Part shown: one piece after another, positions 37,200-46,688 of the stretch
How positions within the stretch are numbered: the stretch's first letter is position 1
How the letters are laid out: every line of letters begins with the position of its first letter
Origin: an uncultured Aquimarina sp.
GTDB lineage: Bacteria; Bacteroidota; Bacteroidia; Flavobacteriales; Flavobacteriaceae
Direction: 5' to 3'
NCBI GenBank assembly: GCA_947500845.1
Contig: CANMTP010000014.1
Coordinates: forward strand, 41,912-105,911
DNA length: 64,000 nucleotides
Translations under genes and position numbers: made by a program
The notes under the pieces: model-generated
What the model saw: only the letters and a program-made list of their open reading frames with translations
What the model was told of the DNA's origin: nothing
The model's database searches: none

Positions 37200-37646
37200 T
37201 TATTTTATCTTTTCATAATTTTCTGATTGAGAATATTGTCCTTCCTGATCAAAATCGATTTGTTGATATGAATCTTTACTCATGACTAACTCAAACTTAA
37301 AAACCTGGGTAGTATCAACAATTTTCATCATGGGTCCCGAAGCATACTCCAAACGTTCTTCGAGCATACCATCTTTTACAGTATAGGTGCCATATCCAAA
37401 CCACTCATTATTGTCCATGGGATCAAATCTGGTCCACATAACTTTTCCTTTGCTATACATTTTTACCTGTCGGTATCCATTTTGATTTACTACAGTATCT
37501 GATACCTGATTATTCTCATATAAGAATTGATGTTTAAGTTCCCAAACACCTTCAAGGTTATAAGGCTCTGTTGTGGTTGCCTTTTTCTCTTGTGTGATGC
37601 CTAAAAAAGAGGACATCCCGATTAGAAGTATGAGTATATTTTTCAT
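37200..37646 (-). CDS. secreted lipocalin-like/DUF4488-like protein
   Basis: Signal peptide MKNILILLIGMSSFLGITQ, then NLEGVWELKHQFLYENN, GYRQVKMYSKGKVMWTRF, WFGYGTYTVKDGMLEERLEY: the repeated G-x-W ... Y-x-x-x-x-G strands of short lipocalin-like Bacteroidota proteins (DUF4488 or similar). Assignment by pattern only. No co-transcribed partner. Confidence 0.65.
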   Translation of the reverse strand: MKNILILLIGMSSFLGITQEKKATTTEPYNLEGVWELKHQFLYENNQVSDTVVNQNGYRQVKMYSKGKVMWTRFDPMDNNEWFGYGTYTVKDGMLEERLEYASGPMMKIVDTTQVFKFELVMSKDSYQQIDFDQEGQYSQSENYEKIK

Positions 37647-38029
37647 TCTTAAAGAGGTTTTTGATGAAGACCATATTAAGTTACAAAAAAATTGTCAGAT
37701 ACTTCTTCTTAATTATTGATTTATCATTTATTTAAAATTGATAATTAGACTTTTAAGTTATTTTTTAAAAACATCTTTGAGAGGGTTTCGACCTTGTTCA
37801 GAATAAGGGGGATGGAATAGTTTTATTATTGTAAAGAGGTTGTTTTTTATATGGTTAGAAGATCAAATTTGAATTAAAGCATAACTCAAATGTGGAAAGA
37901 CTAAATAATATCTAAGTAAGGTTTTTGAAATTTGTATATGTACATTTACAAATACTTATAAACGATCACAAATAGAAATGTATATATTGTTGTGTATATT
38001 CCTATGTTGTAATTAATTATTAAATTATA
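37647..38029. other. 383-base intergenic region
   Basis: AT-rich divergent spacer between the lipocalin-like and DUF1089 genes. I see no gene, tRNA or strong palindrome; it should hold both promoters. Confidence 0.4.
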
Positions 38030-38605
38030 ATGAGTATTGAAAAAGAGGAAATAATAATTTGGAGAAGAAGTGATGAATCAAGCACATTAGAAACTCTAAA
38101 ATTAAAAAAATATAGGAGAGACTTTATTGTAAAAAGTATTGTTAACGGAATTTTGGAAGACCAACCTATGCTAGTTGAATATCAGCTCATAATTAATAGA
38201 AATTGGATAGTCAAAGAGGTCGAAATAAAATCCTTACTGGACAAACGTAATAAAATCACTCTTAAATCTGATTCGAATGGAAAATGCTATAATGAAGATA
38301 ACCAGGAAATATCTGAATTGAATGGTTGTATAGATATCGACATTTCCATAACACCTTTCACGAATACATTACCCATCAAAAGGCTGGGAAGTTCACTAGA
38401 GCAAAGAACAAAAATAACTACCCTCTATTTGGACATAAAGAATTGGGAATTCAAAAAAGCGGAACAGTATTATACTAAGCTTACTGATAACTTGTACAAA
38501 TACGAAGGGGTTTTTAGGCATTTTGTAGCAGATTTACCAATTGACAATTCTGGATTTGTGACAACCTATCCTAAACTATTTAAAAGATTATATCCCAAAA
38601 ATTAA
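38030..38605 (+). CDS. putative glycolipid-binding protein (DUF1089)
   Basis: A 191-residue soluble protein with the DUF1089 (glycolipid-binding) layout: a paired N-terminal beta-sheet (IIIWRRSDESS.., VEYQLIINRNWIVKEVEI), then CIDIDISITPFTNTLPIKRL, LYLDIKNWEFKKAEQYYTKL and RHFVADLPIDNSGFVTTYPKLFKRL. No signal peptide. The glycolipid-binding label comes from an old mycobacterial homologue and is weakly supported; treat it as a structural family name. Single gene. Confidence 0.85.
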   Translation: MSIEKEEIIIWRRSDESSTLETLKLKKYRRDFIVKSIVNGILEDQPMLVEYQLIINRNWIVKEVEIKSLLDKRNKITLKSDSNGKCYNEDNQEISELNGCIDIDISITPFTNTLPIKRLGSSLEQRTKITTLYLDIKNWEFKKAEQYYTKLTDNLYKYEGVFRHFVADLPIDNSGFVTTYPKLFKRLYPKN

Positions 38606-38815
38606 TAAAAACTACATAGAGCATCACGAATAAGACATGGGTAATGAGTAATAAATCAATAAATTCGCGCTTATTTACAAAGACCGCCAAATTTTTTGAT
38701 TTGGCTTTTACGATTGATGTGTTAAAAACAAAATATAAAAATTGGGCTTAGTATTAACTCGAAAGTAAGCGTCTATTTAGACGCTTCGTTTCATACACAA
38801 ATCTGTTGCCAAACA

Positions 38816-39205
38816 TCAGCTAATCGTTTTTAGATCGATATATTCCATGCAATAAAAGAAAAGCAATCCACAAAAATATAGAACGATGTCTATAATATCT
38901 GCAGTATACCTTTCATTTTGTAGTGGGAGATAATACTCAAAATAAACACAATAAAAAACAGTGATTGTCAAAAGAGGGGCTAGTGGAATTCTCAATGTTG
39001 GATCACTTCGTATATGTCGTGCGGCAGATTGACAAATAAATAGCACTACAGGAATACACAAAAAGTCATTAACGTAATTATTTGCAATTTCCGGGAGTCG
39101 CACTCTACAATATTGTAATGTATAAATAAGTATACCTGAACCAAAAAAAATGACAAAATAATATTTTTTTAGGCTAGAAAACAATCTTTGAGTAAGAGTA
39201 GACAT
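38816..39205 (-). CDS. small multi-span membrane protein
   Basis: The ATG at 39205 (MSTLTQRLFSSLKKYYF) is preferred to the longer ORF from 39319, which overlaps the upstream gene. The ~129-residue product has four predicted membrane helices: VIFFGSGILIYTLQY, FLCIPVVLFICQSAA, LAPLLTITVFYCVYF and IIDIVLYFCGLLFFY. The segment RLPEIANNYVNDFLCIPVVL resembles small flavobacterial proteins labelled magnesium citrate transporter, a label with little support. It starts 23 bases after the zinc-ribbon gene and is probably co-transcribed. Confidence 0.65.
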   Translation of the reverse strand: MSTLTQRLFSSLKKYYFVIFFGSGILIYTLQYCRVRLPEIANNYVNDFLCIPVVLFICQSAARHIRSDPTLRIPLAPLLTITVFYCVYFEYYLPLQNERYTADIIDIVLYFCGLLFFYCMEYIDLKTIS

Positions 39206-39228
39206 ACGATGATGATTAAAATTCAATA

Positions 39229-39537
39229 TCAGGCGGCGATATAACCTAAAATAAATGCGAGAAAAGAACCTATTGCCATTACAATCAACCAAATAGAGTA
39301 GAAAAATTTTGCAATCCATCTTACAAAGAAATGGGGATGATCTTTGGCATTCTCAAAAAATGAAGTGATTACATTTGGTTTTTTAGATTTTGCTTGCTGC
39401 TCCTTTATGGCAGCGCGATGTTCTCGCTCTTTTTTTCTTTTCAAATTGGTATTGATAATCTCTCCGCATTGTTCACAGTAATCTTTATTTAAATTGACCT
39501 TTCCGCAGTTTTGACAAGTTCTATATATTTTATCCAT
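39229..39537 (-). CDS. zinc-ribbon membrane protein
   Basis: The start at 39537 (MDKIYRTCQNCG) is preferred over the ORF from 39585. The N-terminus is a zinc ribbon of two CxxC knuckles (CQNCG at 8-12 and CEQCG at 21-25), followed by a basic linker (KRKKEREHRAAIKEQQAKSKK) and a C-terminal hydrophobic helix (IWLIVMAIGSFLAFILGYIA). Likely membrane-attached with a cytosolic ribbon. Function unknown; DUF3667-like proteins have a similar start. Confidence 0.7.
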   Translation of the reverse strand: MDKIYRTCQNCGKVNLNKDYCEQCGEIINTNLKRKKEREHRAAIKEQQAKSKKPNVITSFFENAKDHPHFFVRWIAKFFYSIWLIVMAIGSFLAFILGYIAA

Positions 39538-40028
39538 TATATCTTTTTGTAAGAAACAATTTCTCCCGTAATTTAGAAAATACAAATTTGACTAGAAAAA
39601 TCAAGAATTAGAATTACAAAAGAGATTTTAGGTTTTAATTAATACTTAGAACAAATGATGAATACACAAAAGTTTTGGTATCTAGGTCTAATTTTTATAG
39701 CCAATTAAGAGCAGTATCTTATAGGTATGTTAATTGCTTTCTACGATAATTGTATTTGAAAATATATCAGTATTTTAACCAGTGTGCATTATAATATTTT
39801 CTAAACTGAGGTTTGTTGATTCGAATGCTTTGACTTTATATGAAGTGTATCGAGAATAGGATTTTAATTCAAAAAAAACTACTTCTGGAAAGCTTTGCTG
39901 AGCCTACAAAAGTACTTTTTGCCTCTATTTTATTACAACAAAATACTTGAACGAATGTTTTTTGACACACAAGTCCAGAATGCACAACGGGTGGAACTAT
40001 TTTATTATAATTATATATCCAAAAGAAT
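39538..40028. other. 491-base intergenic region
   Basis: Divergent spacer between the zinc-ribbon and DUF6503 genes; AT-rich, without a supported ORF or clear hairpin. I see nothing that can be named. Confidence 0.4.
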
Positions 40029-40757
40029 ATGAAAAAACATGTTTACTTTCTTATTTTCTGTGTACTCATCTCTTGTAATTCTAGGCAGCCTCAAGCTAAA
40101 ATATTAAGTGGCAAAGAGATTATTGCAAAGAGTATCAAAGTCCACGATCCAAATCAGAAATGGTCTGGTATAAAGATTAGTATACATATACAAGAACCCA
40201 GAATATCTGACCCTTTTCGATACTCTACAGTCAAACTAAATATTGAGAATGGAGAATTTGAACTACAAAGAAATCGTGATGATCATATTTCTACACATGT
40301 GGTAGATTCAACAGGAAATGCGAAAGTATTACTTGATGGCCAAGAAAAAATTACAGATTCTTTGGTCAAGAACTATAAATTGTCTGCAGAACGGAATAAA
40401 GGATATCGCAATTTTTATAATATGATGTATGGTTTACCTATGGCTTTAGAAAATAGTATTACAAAGTATTTGGGAAATACCAAGGAGGTTGTTTTTAATG
40501 AGCAAGAATGCTATAAAATTTCGGTAGAACTAAAAGAACCACTTTTCTCTAAATACTGGCATATTTTTGTTTCTAAAAAGACTTTTGAATGCAAAGGAGT
40601 AGAAATTACTTTTCCAGATGATGCTTCAAAAGGAGAACGATTGTATTTTGAAGGAGAATTTTTTATTAACGGAATTAAGATTCCCAGGATAAGACATTGG
40701 CACGAATATTCAGACGACCAATATTCTGGATCAGACATAATTGTCAAAGAATTATAG
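40029..40757 (+). CDS. DUF6503 family lipoprotein
   Basis: Lipobox signal MKKHVYFLIFCVLISCNSR, then the DUF6503 pattern: GKEIIAKSIKVHDPNQKWSG (helix and W-x-G), the beta-rich middle with FELQRNRDD, NFYNMMYGLPMALEN, and the C-terminal YWHIFVSKKTFECKGVEI ... LYFEGEFFINGIKIPRIRHW. It resembles LolA/LppX-like lipoprotein folds found throughout flavobacteria. No established role. Single gene. Confidence 0.85.
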   Translation: MKKHVYFLIFCVLISCNSRQPQAKILSGKEIIAKSIKVHDPNQKWSGIKISIHIQEPRISDPFRYSTVKLNIENGEFELQRNRDDHISTHVVDSTGNAKVLLDGQEKITDSLVKNYKLSAERNKGYRNFYNMMYGLPMALENSITKYLGNTKEVVFNEQECYKISVELKEPLFSKYWHIFVSKKTFECKGVEITFPDDASKGERLYFEGEFFINGIKIPRIRHWHEYSDDQYSGSDIIVKEL

Positions 40758-40874
40758 CGCATAAATATGCTTCATTTTCTAAGATTTTTGAATTCTAATT
40801 AAAACTTAACGTTGCTTTTTTGTTAATTTAATGTAAACAGTTTTAATTTGTTATCTTTAATGTTACATATCTCA

Positions 40875-41165
40875 ATGAGAATCAACTGGCTTCCTAAAAA
40901 TACCGCAACGAGTTCTGATATACAAAAATTATTGGATCTCGAGTATAAATTTCGTTCAAAGGCAATTAGAATATTATTGGCAATAGGTGAAGATCAGGAT
41001 GATTTTGATTTGGACCATATAACATTTGATTTTCACACTACTGATACGGTATTTTTTGTATCCAAAATGACTCCGCAACCAATTTATGGCTATTTATCTG
41101 AATTAGCTTCTAATTCAGTTGATTCAGAAATACCGTGGTTCTGTCACACACAAACATCTCTTTAA
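40875..41165 (+). CDS. hypothetical small protein (~96 aa)
   Basis: MRINWLPKNTATSSDIQKLLDLEYKFRS.. The ORF is open from a TTG at 40848, but the ATG at 40875 gives the cleanest start. A helix (about 10-40) is followed by an acidic loop (GEDQDDFDLDHITFDF) and strands. No family recognised; no signal or membrane segment. Coding support is moderate. Confidence 0.5.
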   Translation: MRINWLPKNTATSSDIQKLLDLEYKFRSKAIRILLAIGEDQDDFDLDHITFDFHTTDTVFFVSKMTPQPIYGYLSELASNSVDSEIPWFCHTQTSL

Positions 41166-41284
41166 AGCTTTTTGATATCGTAATGTAAACCATGTTAATA
41201 GATCAGTTTTTATTGGTTTATCTGTTTATTTTTAATAGCTTAATGCTTTGATAAACAAAGTTTCGCTATTTAAAATAACTATTT

Positions 41285-41722
41285 ATGAAAAACGTACTTA
41301 TAGTATTTTCTTTAACTCTGTTTTTGTCATTAGTCTGTCATGCTCAATCTAAAAAATGTTTTAAGGTACAAGGAACTCAAATGACAATTATTAAGGAAAT
41401 GATTGATGCAGTTAATGAGAAAGATGCCGAAAAATATGTGAGGGAATTCTCTGATAACATTGTGATATATGTACATAACGATTTGAAATTAGAAGGTAGA
41501 GAAGCCTTGAAAGCAAATCGTTCAAACCATTTTAAGAACCATCCTGAAGTACGCTCTGAAATTCAATACTTAGTAGAAATTGATAACAAAGTAATCATGC
41601 ACGACAAAGTTTGGTTAGAAGAATCTAATCATGAGGGAAGAGATATTGTTGAGGTATTTACTTTCGAAAAGGGAAAAATAGTTCGAGTAGATGTAACACA
41701 ACCTCAGGATTTGTTTAAATGA
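41285..41722 (+). CDS. secreted NTF2-like/SnoaL-like protein
   Basis: Signal peptide ending ..SLVCHAQ, then an NTF2-like cone: MIDAVNEKDAEKYVREFSDNIVIYVHNDLKLEGREALKANRSNHF (helix, first strand, G-R-E-A-L), followed by strands VIMHDKVWLEESNHEGRDIVEVFTFEKGKIVRVDV. The pattern is that of nuclear-transport-factor-2 family proteins of the SnoaL/steroid-isomerase type. Catalytic role not predictable. Single gene. Confidence 0.85.
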   Translation: MKNVLIVFSLTLFLSLVCHAQSKKCFKVQGTQMTIIKEMIDAVNEKDAEKYVREFSDNIVIYVHNDLKLEGREALKANRSNHFKNHPEVRSEIQYLVEIDNKVIMHDKVWLEESNHEGRDIVEVFTFEKGKIVRVDVTQPQDLFK

Positions 41723-41910
41723 TGAAGACTGAATTTGATTCAACTTGATTAAGAAAATATATGGTTTTGGTCATTTTGAAAGTATGAAATATTCTAATTT
41801 TCCTGAAAATCCAAAGACGTAGTAATTGCCAAAACCTAATTATTAGACTAGGTATAATTACATAAGGTATTCTTAAACTAACAAAATCGAAAACTTGTAT
41901 TTACTAGCGG

Positions 41911-42399
41911 TTATAATAACATTTTCTTACTCACTAATATTCCATCTTCGTCTACATATACAAAGTCTCCAGGTATAAATTCAGTCCCGGCAAAGGTTAC
42001 AGGTATATCTTGTTCTCCTATGTTCTTTTTTATACTTTTTACGGGGCAAGTATTTATTGCTCTAATACCCACATTCATATCTTTGATAATACGACTATCG
42101 CGTATACATCCATAAATTAGTATACCTTCCCACTTATTTTCGATAGCCAACCGTGCTAATTGATCTCCCACCAATGCACAGCGTAACGAACCTCCTCCAT
42201 CTACCACTAAGACTTTTCCTTTTCCATTTGTTGTTAATTGTTTACGAACATAACTATTATCTTCAAAGAGTTTCAATGTAGTGATCTCACCACAAAAGGC
42301 TATTTTTTTTCCATACGATTTAAAGATGGGAGCTGCACATCTAAGCTTGTTACTGTGCTCATCCCATAAGTCGGCATTTTGAAAGCTATTGGTGTTCAT
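41911..42399 (-). CDS. RraA-family protein (aldolase/decarboxylase-like)
   Basis: The ATG at 42399 is chosen over an upstream TTG. ~162 residues with RraA/HMG-aldolase signatures: GEITTLKLFEDNSYVR, VLVVDGGGSLRCALVGDQLARLA, GILIYGCIRDSRIIKDM and the C-terminal EFIPGDFVYVDEDGILV. The GGGSLRCALVGD plus RD pair is shared by RNase E inhibitors (RraA) and by plant- and bacterium-type oxaloacetate decarboxylases / 4-hydroxy-4-methyl-2-oxoglutarate aldolases. Context with glycerate kinase and carboxylate transporters favours the metabolic reading. Confidence 0.85.
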   Translation of the reverse strand: MNTNSFQNADLWDEHSNKLRCAAPIFKSYGKKIAFCGEITTLKLFEDNSYVRKQLTTNGKGKVLVVDGGGSLRCALVGDQLARLAIENKWEGILIYGCIRDSRIIKDMNVGIRAINTCPVKSIKKNIGEQDIPVTFAGTEFIPGDFVYVDEDGILVSKKMLL

Positions 42400-42454
42400 G
42401 CTCAAATTCTATTATGATCTCAAATTATATTTAATAATATCTAAAAATAAATCT

Positions 42455-43588
42455 TTATTTTGTAAATATATCTCGAATCATCTCAAAAGCCAGTTGTTCA
42501 ACAATATTTCTGGTATTGGTAAAAGCGTCTTCTCTGGTTGCACTTGCAGATAATACGGTTCTAAGGTCTTGAATGCCCATCGATACGATTTCAGATTTCG
42601 ATAGCTCTGAAGCTCCCGAGATAACGTAAACAGGAATTTTTTTGGTTTTCGCTGCCTTAGAGATACCATAAATAACCTTTCCATTAAGTGTCTGTTGATC
42701 GATTTTACCTTCCCCTGTAAAAATCAAGTCCGTATTTTTAAGAACTTCTGAAAACTTAGTAATCTCTAGCATAGTTTCGATACCGGATTGTAGTGTGGAG
42801 TTGAGAAATACAATATTTCCTCCTCCCAATCCTCCGGCAGCACCTGCTCCTGGTATTTCAGAAATGTCTTTACCCAATAGTTTAAAAACTATAGAAGAAA
42901 AATGGGACAATCCCTGATCCAGAATTTTGATTTCTTCAGGATTAGCACCTTTTTGTGCAGCAAAAATATGAGCCGCACCTTGTTTTCCAAATAAAGTATT
43001 ATCTACATCACATAGGGTAATAAATCTTACATTGTTAAGGATGTTAATGTTTTCTGGTGGAAGTATTGAGGTAATGGTATTAAGGTTTTTTCCAACAGGC
43101 TTTAAATACTGATTACTTTGGTCTAAAAATTGATATCCCAGGGCAGCAGCCATACCTATACCAGCATCACAGGTGGCAGAACCGCCAATAGATAAATAGA
43201 TGGTTCGCACACCTTTTTTTATAGCATCCAGGATTAGCTCTCCCGTACCGTAGGTTGTGGTATGCATACAATTGTGTTCTTCCAAACTTAGTAAAACAAG
43301 ACCAGACGCCGCAGCCATTTCTATATAAGCAACATCCATGTGTTTTTTGTAACTAGCTTTGATTGGCCGAAACAAAGGATCATTTACAGTAATTGTAACT
43401 GTTTCGAGATCAAGATGTTGCTCTAGAACTTCTAATGAACCATCTCCACCATCGGCTAATGGGTGTTTAACAATTTCTATACTGGGATCATACTTCCTTA
43501 CCCCAGAGGCAATAGCTTCGCATAGTTGATTCGCACTAAGCGAACCTTTAAATTTATCTGGAGCAATAAGCACTTTCATAAAAGACAT
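42455..43588 (-). CDS. glycerate kinase
   Basis: Glycerate kinase family type 1 (GlxK/GarK): MKVLIAPDKFKGSLSANQLCEAI, HPLADGGDGSLEVL, GTGELILDAIKKGVRTIYLSIGGSATCDAGIGMAAALG, GAGAAGGLGGG, and LIFTGEGKIDQQTLNGK. Length 377 is standard. The first ATG overlaps the stop of the DASS symporter by one base; an ATG at 43579 is an alternative. The reaction is ATP-dependent phosphorylation of D-glycerate to 2-phosphoglycerate. Co-transcribed with the symporter upstream and probably RraA downstream. Confidence 0.94.
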   Translation of the reverse strand: MSFMKVLIAPDKFKGSLSANQLCEAIASGVRKYDPSIEIVKHPLADGGDGSLEVLEQHLDLETVTITVNDPLFRPIKASYKKHMDVAYIEMAAASGLVLLSLEEHNCMHTTTYGTGELILDAIKKGVRTIYLSIGGSATCDAGIGMAAALGYQFLDQSNQYLKPVGKNLNTITSILPPENINILNNVRFITLCDVDNTLFGKQGAAHIFAAQKGANPEEIKILDQGLSHFSSIVFKLLGKDISEIPGAGAAGGLGGGNIVFLNSTLQSGIETMLEITKFSEVLKNTDLIFTGEGKIDQQTLNGKVIYGISKAAKTKKIPVYVISGASELSKSEIVSMGIQDLRTVLSASATREDAFTNTRNIVEQLAFEMIRDIFTK

Positions 43589-45042
43589 TATTTAAATAGT
43601 TCTGGGAAGCTATCTATTTTGATATTCCATACCAGAGGTAAGATAAAATATATTAACAAAGTAGCTACGAGTATAGAGATGATATTCATCCAGAAACCTG
43701 CTTTTATCATTCTGGGTATGGTAAGTAAACCCGAGCCAAAAACGACTGCATTTGGAGGTGTAGCTACGGGTAACATAAAGGCGCATGATGCTGCAATTGT
43801 TGCCGCAACCATGAGAAAGTAGGGATGAACATCTATAGAAAGTGCCAAAGCAGCTAATACCGGCATTAGCATTGCTGCCGTAGCAACATTAGAAGTGATC
43901 TCTGTAAGAAAGTTAACCACTGTAATAATTGCCAAGACCATTAGAATGGATGGAAATACTTCAAAAAGTGTTAATTGACTACCAATCCATTTTGCCAATC
44001 CCGATACCTTAAAACCTTCGGCTAATGCAAGTCCGCCGCCAAAAAGCAATAAAATACCCCAGGGAATGGTTTCTGCAGTTTGCCAGTTGATGATTCCTAT
44101 TTTCTTTTTTTCTCCAGAAGGAATTACAAAAAGAGAAATAGCACCGGCAATGGCAATAAGGGTGTCATTAATCCCGGGAATAATTTTTTTTAAAACAAAA
44201 GAACTGGTCATCCAACAGAGTGCGACTATTATAAATACTACAAGTACAGACTTTTCTTTATAGGATATTTTTCCTAATTCTTTGAGTTGAGCTGAAATTG
44301 CTTTTTTTCCTCCGGGAATACCCTCAACCGTTACCGGAAAAACAACTTTAGTAAGATAGAACCAACCAACAATCAACATAAATATTGAAAACGGAAGCCC
44401 TAAAGCCATCCATTGGGTAAATGAGATTGTTTGACCGTATAGTTCTTCTACTATACCTACAAAAATAACATTAGTCGGAGTCCCAATTATGGTTGCTATT
44501 CCGCCTACCGAACACCCATAGGCAATAGCTAACATTAAGGATCGTCCCATACTTTTTCGTATAGAATCTTCAGCTTGTATTTGAGAAATAACAGCTAGTC
44601 CTATTGGTAGCATCATGACTGCAGTTGCGGTATTGGAAATCCACATACTAAGAAAAGCCGTTGCAATCATAAATCCTAAAATAACTTTATTCCAGTTGCT
44701 TCCTATGGTATGAATGATATTAAGAGCAATTCTCTTATGAAGATTTGTTTTTTCTATGGCCACAGCCAAAATAAACCCTCCTAAGAATAAAAAGATCATT
44801 TGATTTGCAAAAGCACTGGAAACGCCCTTTACTGTCATTACTCCTGTGATAGGAAATAATACAAAAGGTAATAAAGCAGTAGCCGAAATAGGAATAGCTT
44901 CTGTAATCCACCAAACTGCAATCCATGTACCAATTGCCAAGGTTGCTACACCTTCTTGAGATAGTCCTTCACCTTTGAAAAAGAATAGTATTAGTAAAAA
45001 CAGCATGGGACCTGCGGGGAGTCCGATTGACTTTGCCTTCAT
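43588..45042 (-). CDS. DASS/SLC13-family sodium:carboxylate symporter
   Basis: ATG at 45042. A 484-residue transporter with about 11-12 membrane segments and both SNT-type sodium/carboxylate motifs: SNTATAVMMLPIGLAV and TSNVATAAMLMPVLAAL. ITEAIPISATALLPFVLFP is the usual early loop. Family members carry di- or tricarboxylates or sulfate; the tight coupling to glycerate kinase (1-base overlap) suggests a hydroxy-acid substrate here, which is inference. Confidence 0.92.
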   Translation of the reverse strand: MKAKSIGLPAGPMLFLLILFFFKGEGLSQEGVATLAIGTWIAVWWITEAIPISATALLPFVLFPITGVMTVKGVSSAFANQMIFLFLGGFILAVAIEKTNLHKRIALNIIHTIGSNWNKVILGFMIATAFLSMWISNTATAVMMLPIGLAVISQIQAEDSIRKSMGRSLMLAIAYGCSVGGIATIIGTPTNVIFVGIVEELYGQTISFTQWMALGLPFSIFMLIVGWFYLTKVVFPVTVEGIPGGKKAISAQLKELGKISYKEKSVLVVFIIVALCWMTSSFVLKKIIPGINDTLIAIAGAISLFVIPSGEKKKIGIINWQTAETIPWGILLLFGGGLALAEGFKVSGLAKWIGSQLTLFEVFPSILMVLAIITVVNFLTEITSNVATAAMLMPVLAALALSIDVHPYFLMVAATIAASCAFMLPVATPPNAVVFGSGLLTIPRMIKAGFWMNIISILVATLLIYFILPLVWNIKIDSFPELFK

Positions 45043-45262
45043 CAAGTATTTATTTTTTTAGTCTTTGTTTCTTACCATAAATGGTGAATTTAGTGGAAAT
45101 ATTTTAATTTTTTTAAATACACATCATGATATTATTCTGCCTTATCCATAACTATGAATTATAAGTCTGAAATTTTTGTAAAATCAGCGTATGCCATACT
45201 TGAAATAAGTTTAAAAGTAACGATTGAATAAAAATTCGAAAAAATATTATAATTTAGTATTC

Positions 45263-46603
45263 ATGATCACAGGGCCATCTTTGTTACTACTTATACTAGC
45301 GTCTATTGTTCTCATTATTCTTTTAACCGCTAAGTTCAAACTTCATCCCTTTTTAGCACTTATAGTAGCTTGTTTCTTCTTAGGAGTAACTGTAAGAATG
45401 CCTTTGCCCGATATTGTAAAATCAATGGAAAAGGGTTTTGGAGGTATTATGAGTTATATTGGGATGATTGTAGTTTTTGGAAGTGTGATTGGCGTATTTT
45501 TAGAAAAATCGGGTGGCGCTATGAAAATAGCTCAAAGTATTATAAAGCTAACTGGAGAGAAGAAAACTATTCCAGCTATTTCTTTGATAGGAGCAGTAGT
45601 TAGTGTTCCTGTATTTTGTGATAGTGGATTTATTTTGTTATCCGGGTTAGCCGATAAAATAAGTAAATTAAGTAATACCAGTAAAGCAAGCCTGAGTTTA
45701 TCTTTGGCAACGGGTCTATATACAACACATACTTTGGTACCACCCACTCCGGGGCCTATCGCAGCTGCAGGAAATATTGGTGCTTCAGGTTATCTAGGAA
45801 CTATTATTTTACTTGGATTATGTTTTAGTATACCAGTCTTATTAGTGACACAGTTGCTGTCAAAAAAAATTGGGAAAAGTATTATAACAAATGAAATTCA
45901 AAATATGGATAGCGTAGAGCAGAATGATTCTTCTTCCATGCCTTCGCTAACAAATGCTCTTATTCCTTTGTTATTTCCCATTCTTTTAATCGCATTAGGA
46001 ACGATAATCAGATTTGTGGGTATAGAGAACGAATGGTTCAACTTTATTAGTGATCCCGTGGTAGCAATTTTTATTGGAGCTATTATAGCTATGTTACTTT
46101 TGCGACCCAAAGCGGGAGACACAATAAAAAATTGGTTTATTGAAGCGGTAAAAGTCTCTGGCCCAATATTAATTATTACGGCTGCAGGAGGTGCATTTGG
46201 GGGAGTGTTAAAAGCCACACCACTTGCAGATTATGTGAGACAGTGGATGACTTCAGGCGAATCAGATGATATTTTTATTTTATTACTGATTTTTGTGATA
46301 GCCGCCGTTTTAAAATCGGCGCAAGGTTCATCAACCAGTGCTATGGTGATCACCTCTTCTCTTCTTGCACCATTAATTCCAGTGTTAGGATGGGACTCTG
46401 CTATTCAATTTGCATTGGCGGTACTAGTAATTGGAGGAGGAGCCATGACCGTTTCACATTTTAACGATAGTTACTTTTGGGTGGTTTCTCAGTTTAGTGG
46501 TATGAATGCCAGGGATACCAATCGATCTTTCACTTTAATTACAGGAGTACAAGGTCTTTTGGTCCTTACGCTTTCGATTTTGGTATGGGTTTTATTCGTA
46601 TGA
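45263..46603 (+). CDS. GntP-family gluconate/glycerate:H+ symporter
   Basis: The ATG at 45263 (MITGPSLLLLILASIVLI) is preferred to an in-frame TTG at 45224. The ~446-residue permease has the GntP features: KLHPFLALIVACFFLGV, EKGFGGIMSYIGMIVVFGSVIG, SLIGAVVSVPVFCDSGFILLS, THTLVPPTPGPIAAA and KSAQGSSTSAMVITSSL. Family substrates include gluconate, glycerate, L-idonate and related hydroxy acids. It diverges from the DASS/glycerate kinase operon with a ~220-base shared upstream region, so the two importers may be co-regulated. Confidence 0.93.
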   Translation: MITGPSLLLLILASIVLIILLTAKFKLHPFLALIVACFFLGVTVRMPLPDIVKSMEKGFGGIMSYIGMIVVFGSVIGVFLEKSGGAMKIAQSIIKLTGEKKTIPAISLIGAVVSVPVFCDSGFILLSGLADKISKLSNTSKASLSLSLATGLYTTHTLVPPTPGPIAAAGNIGASGYLGTIILLGLCFSIPVLLVTQLLSKKIGKSIITNEIQNMDSVEQNDSSSMPSLTNALIPLLFPILLIALGTIIRFVGIENEWFNFISDPVVAIFIGAIIAMLLLRPKAGDTIKNWFIEAVKVSGPILIITAAGGAFGGVLKATPLADYVRQWMTSGESDDIFILLLIFVIAAVLKSAQGSSTSAMVITSSLLAPLIPVLGWDSAIQFALAVLVIGGGAMTVSHFNDSYFWVVSQFSGMNARDTNRSFTLITGVQGLLVLTLSILVWVLFV

Positions 46604-46637
46604 GTAGTATTCACAACTTTTTGTGGATATGTATAAG

Positions 46638-46672
46638 ATTAAGAAGACAGCTAAAACAGCCGCCTTCTTAAT
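46638..46672. terminator. bidirectional terminator between convergent genes
   Basis: ATTAAGAAG / CTTCTTAAT arms, 17-base loop, with T-rich sequence to the right; it sits between the GntP stop and the DUF3103 stop. Confidence 0.7.
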
Positions 46673-46688
46673 TTTATATAAAAATTCT

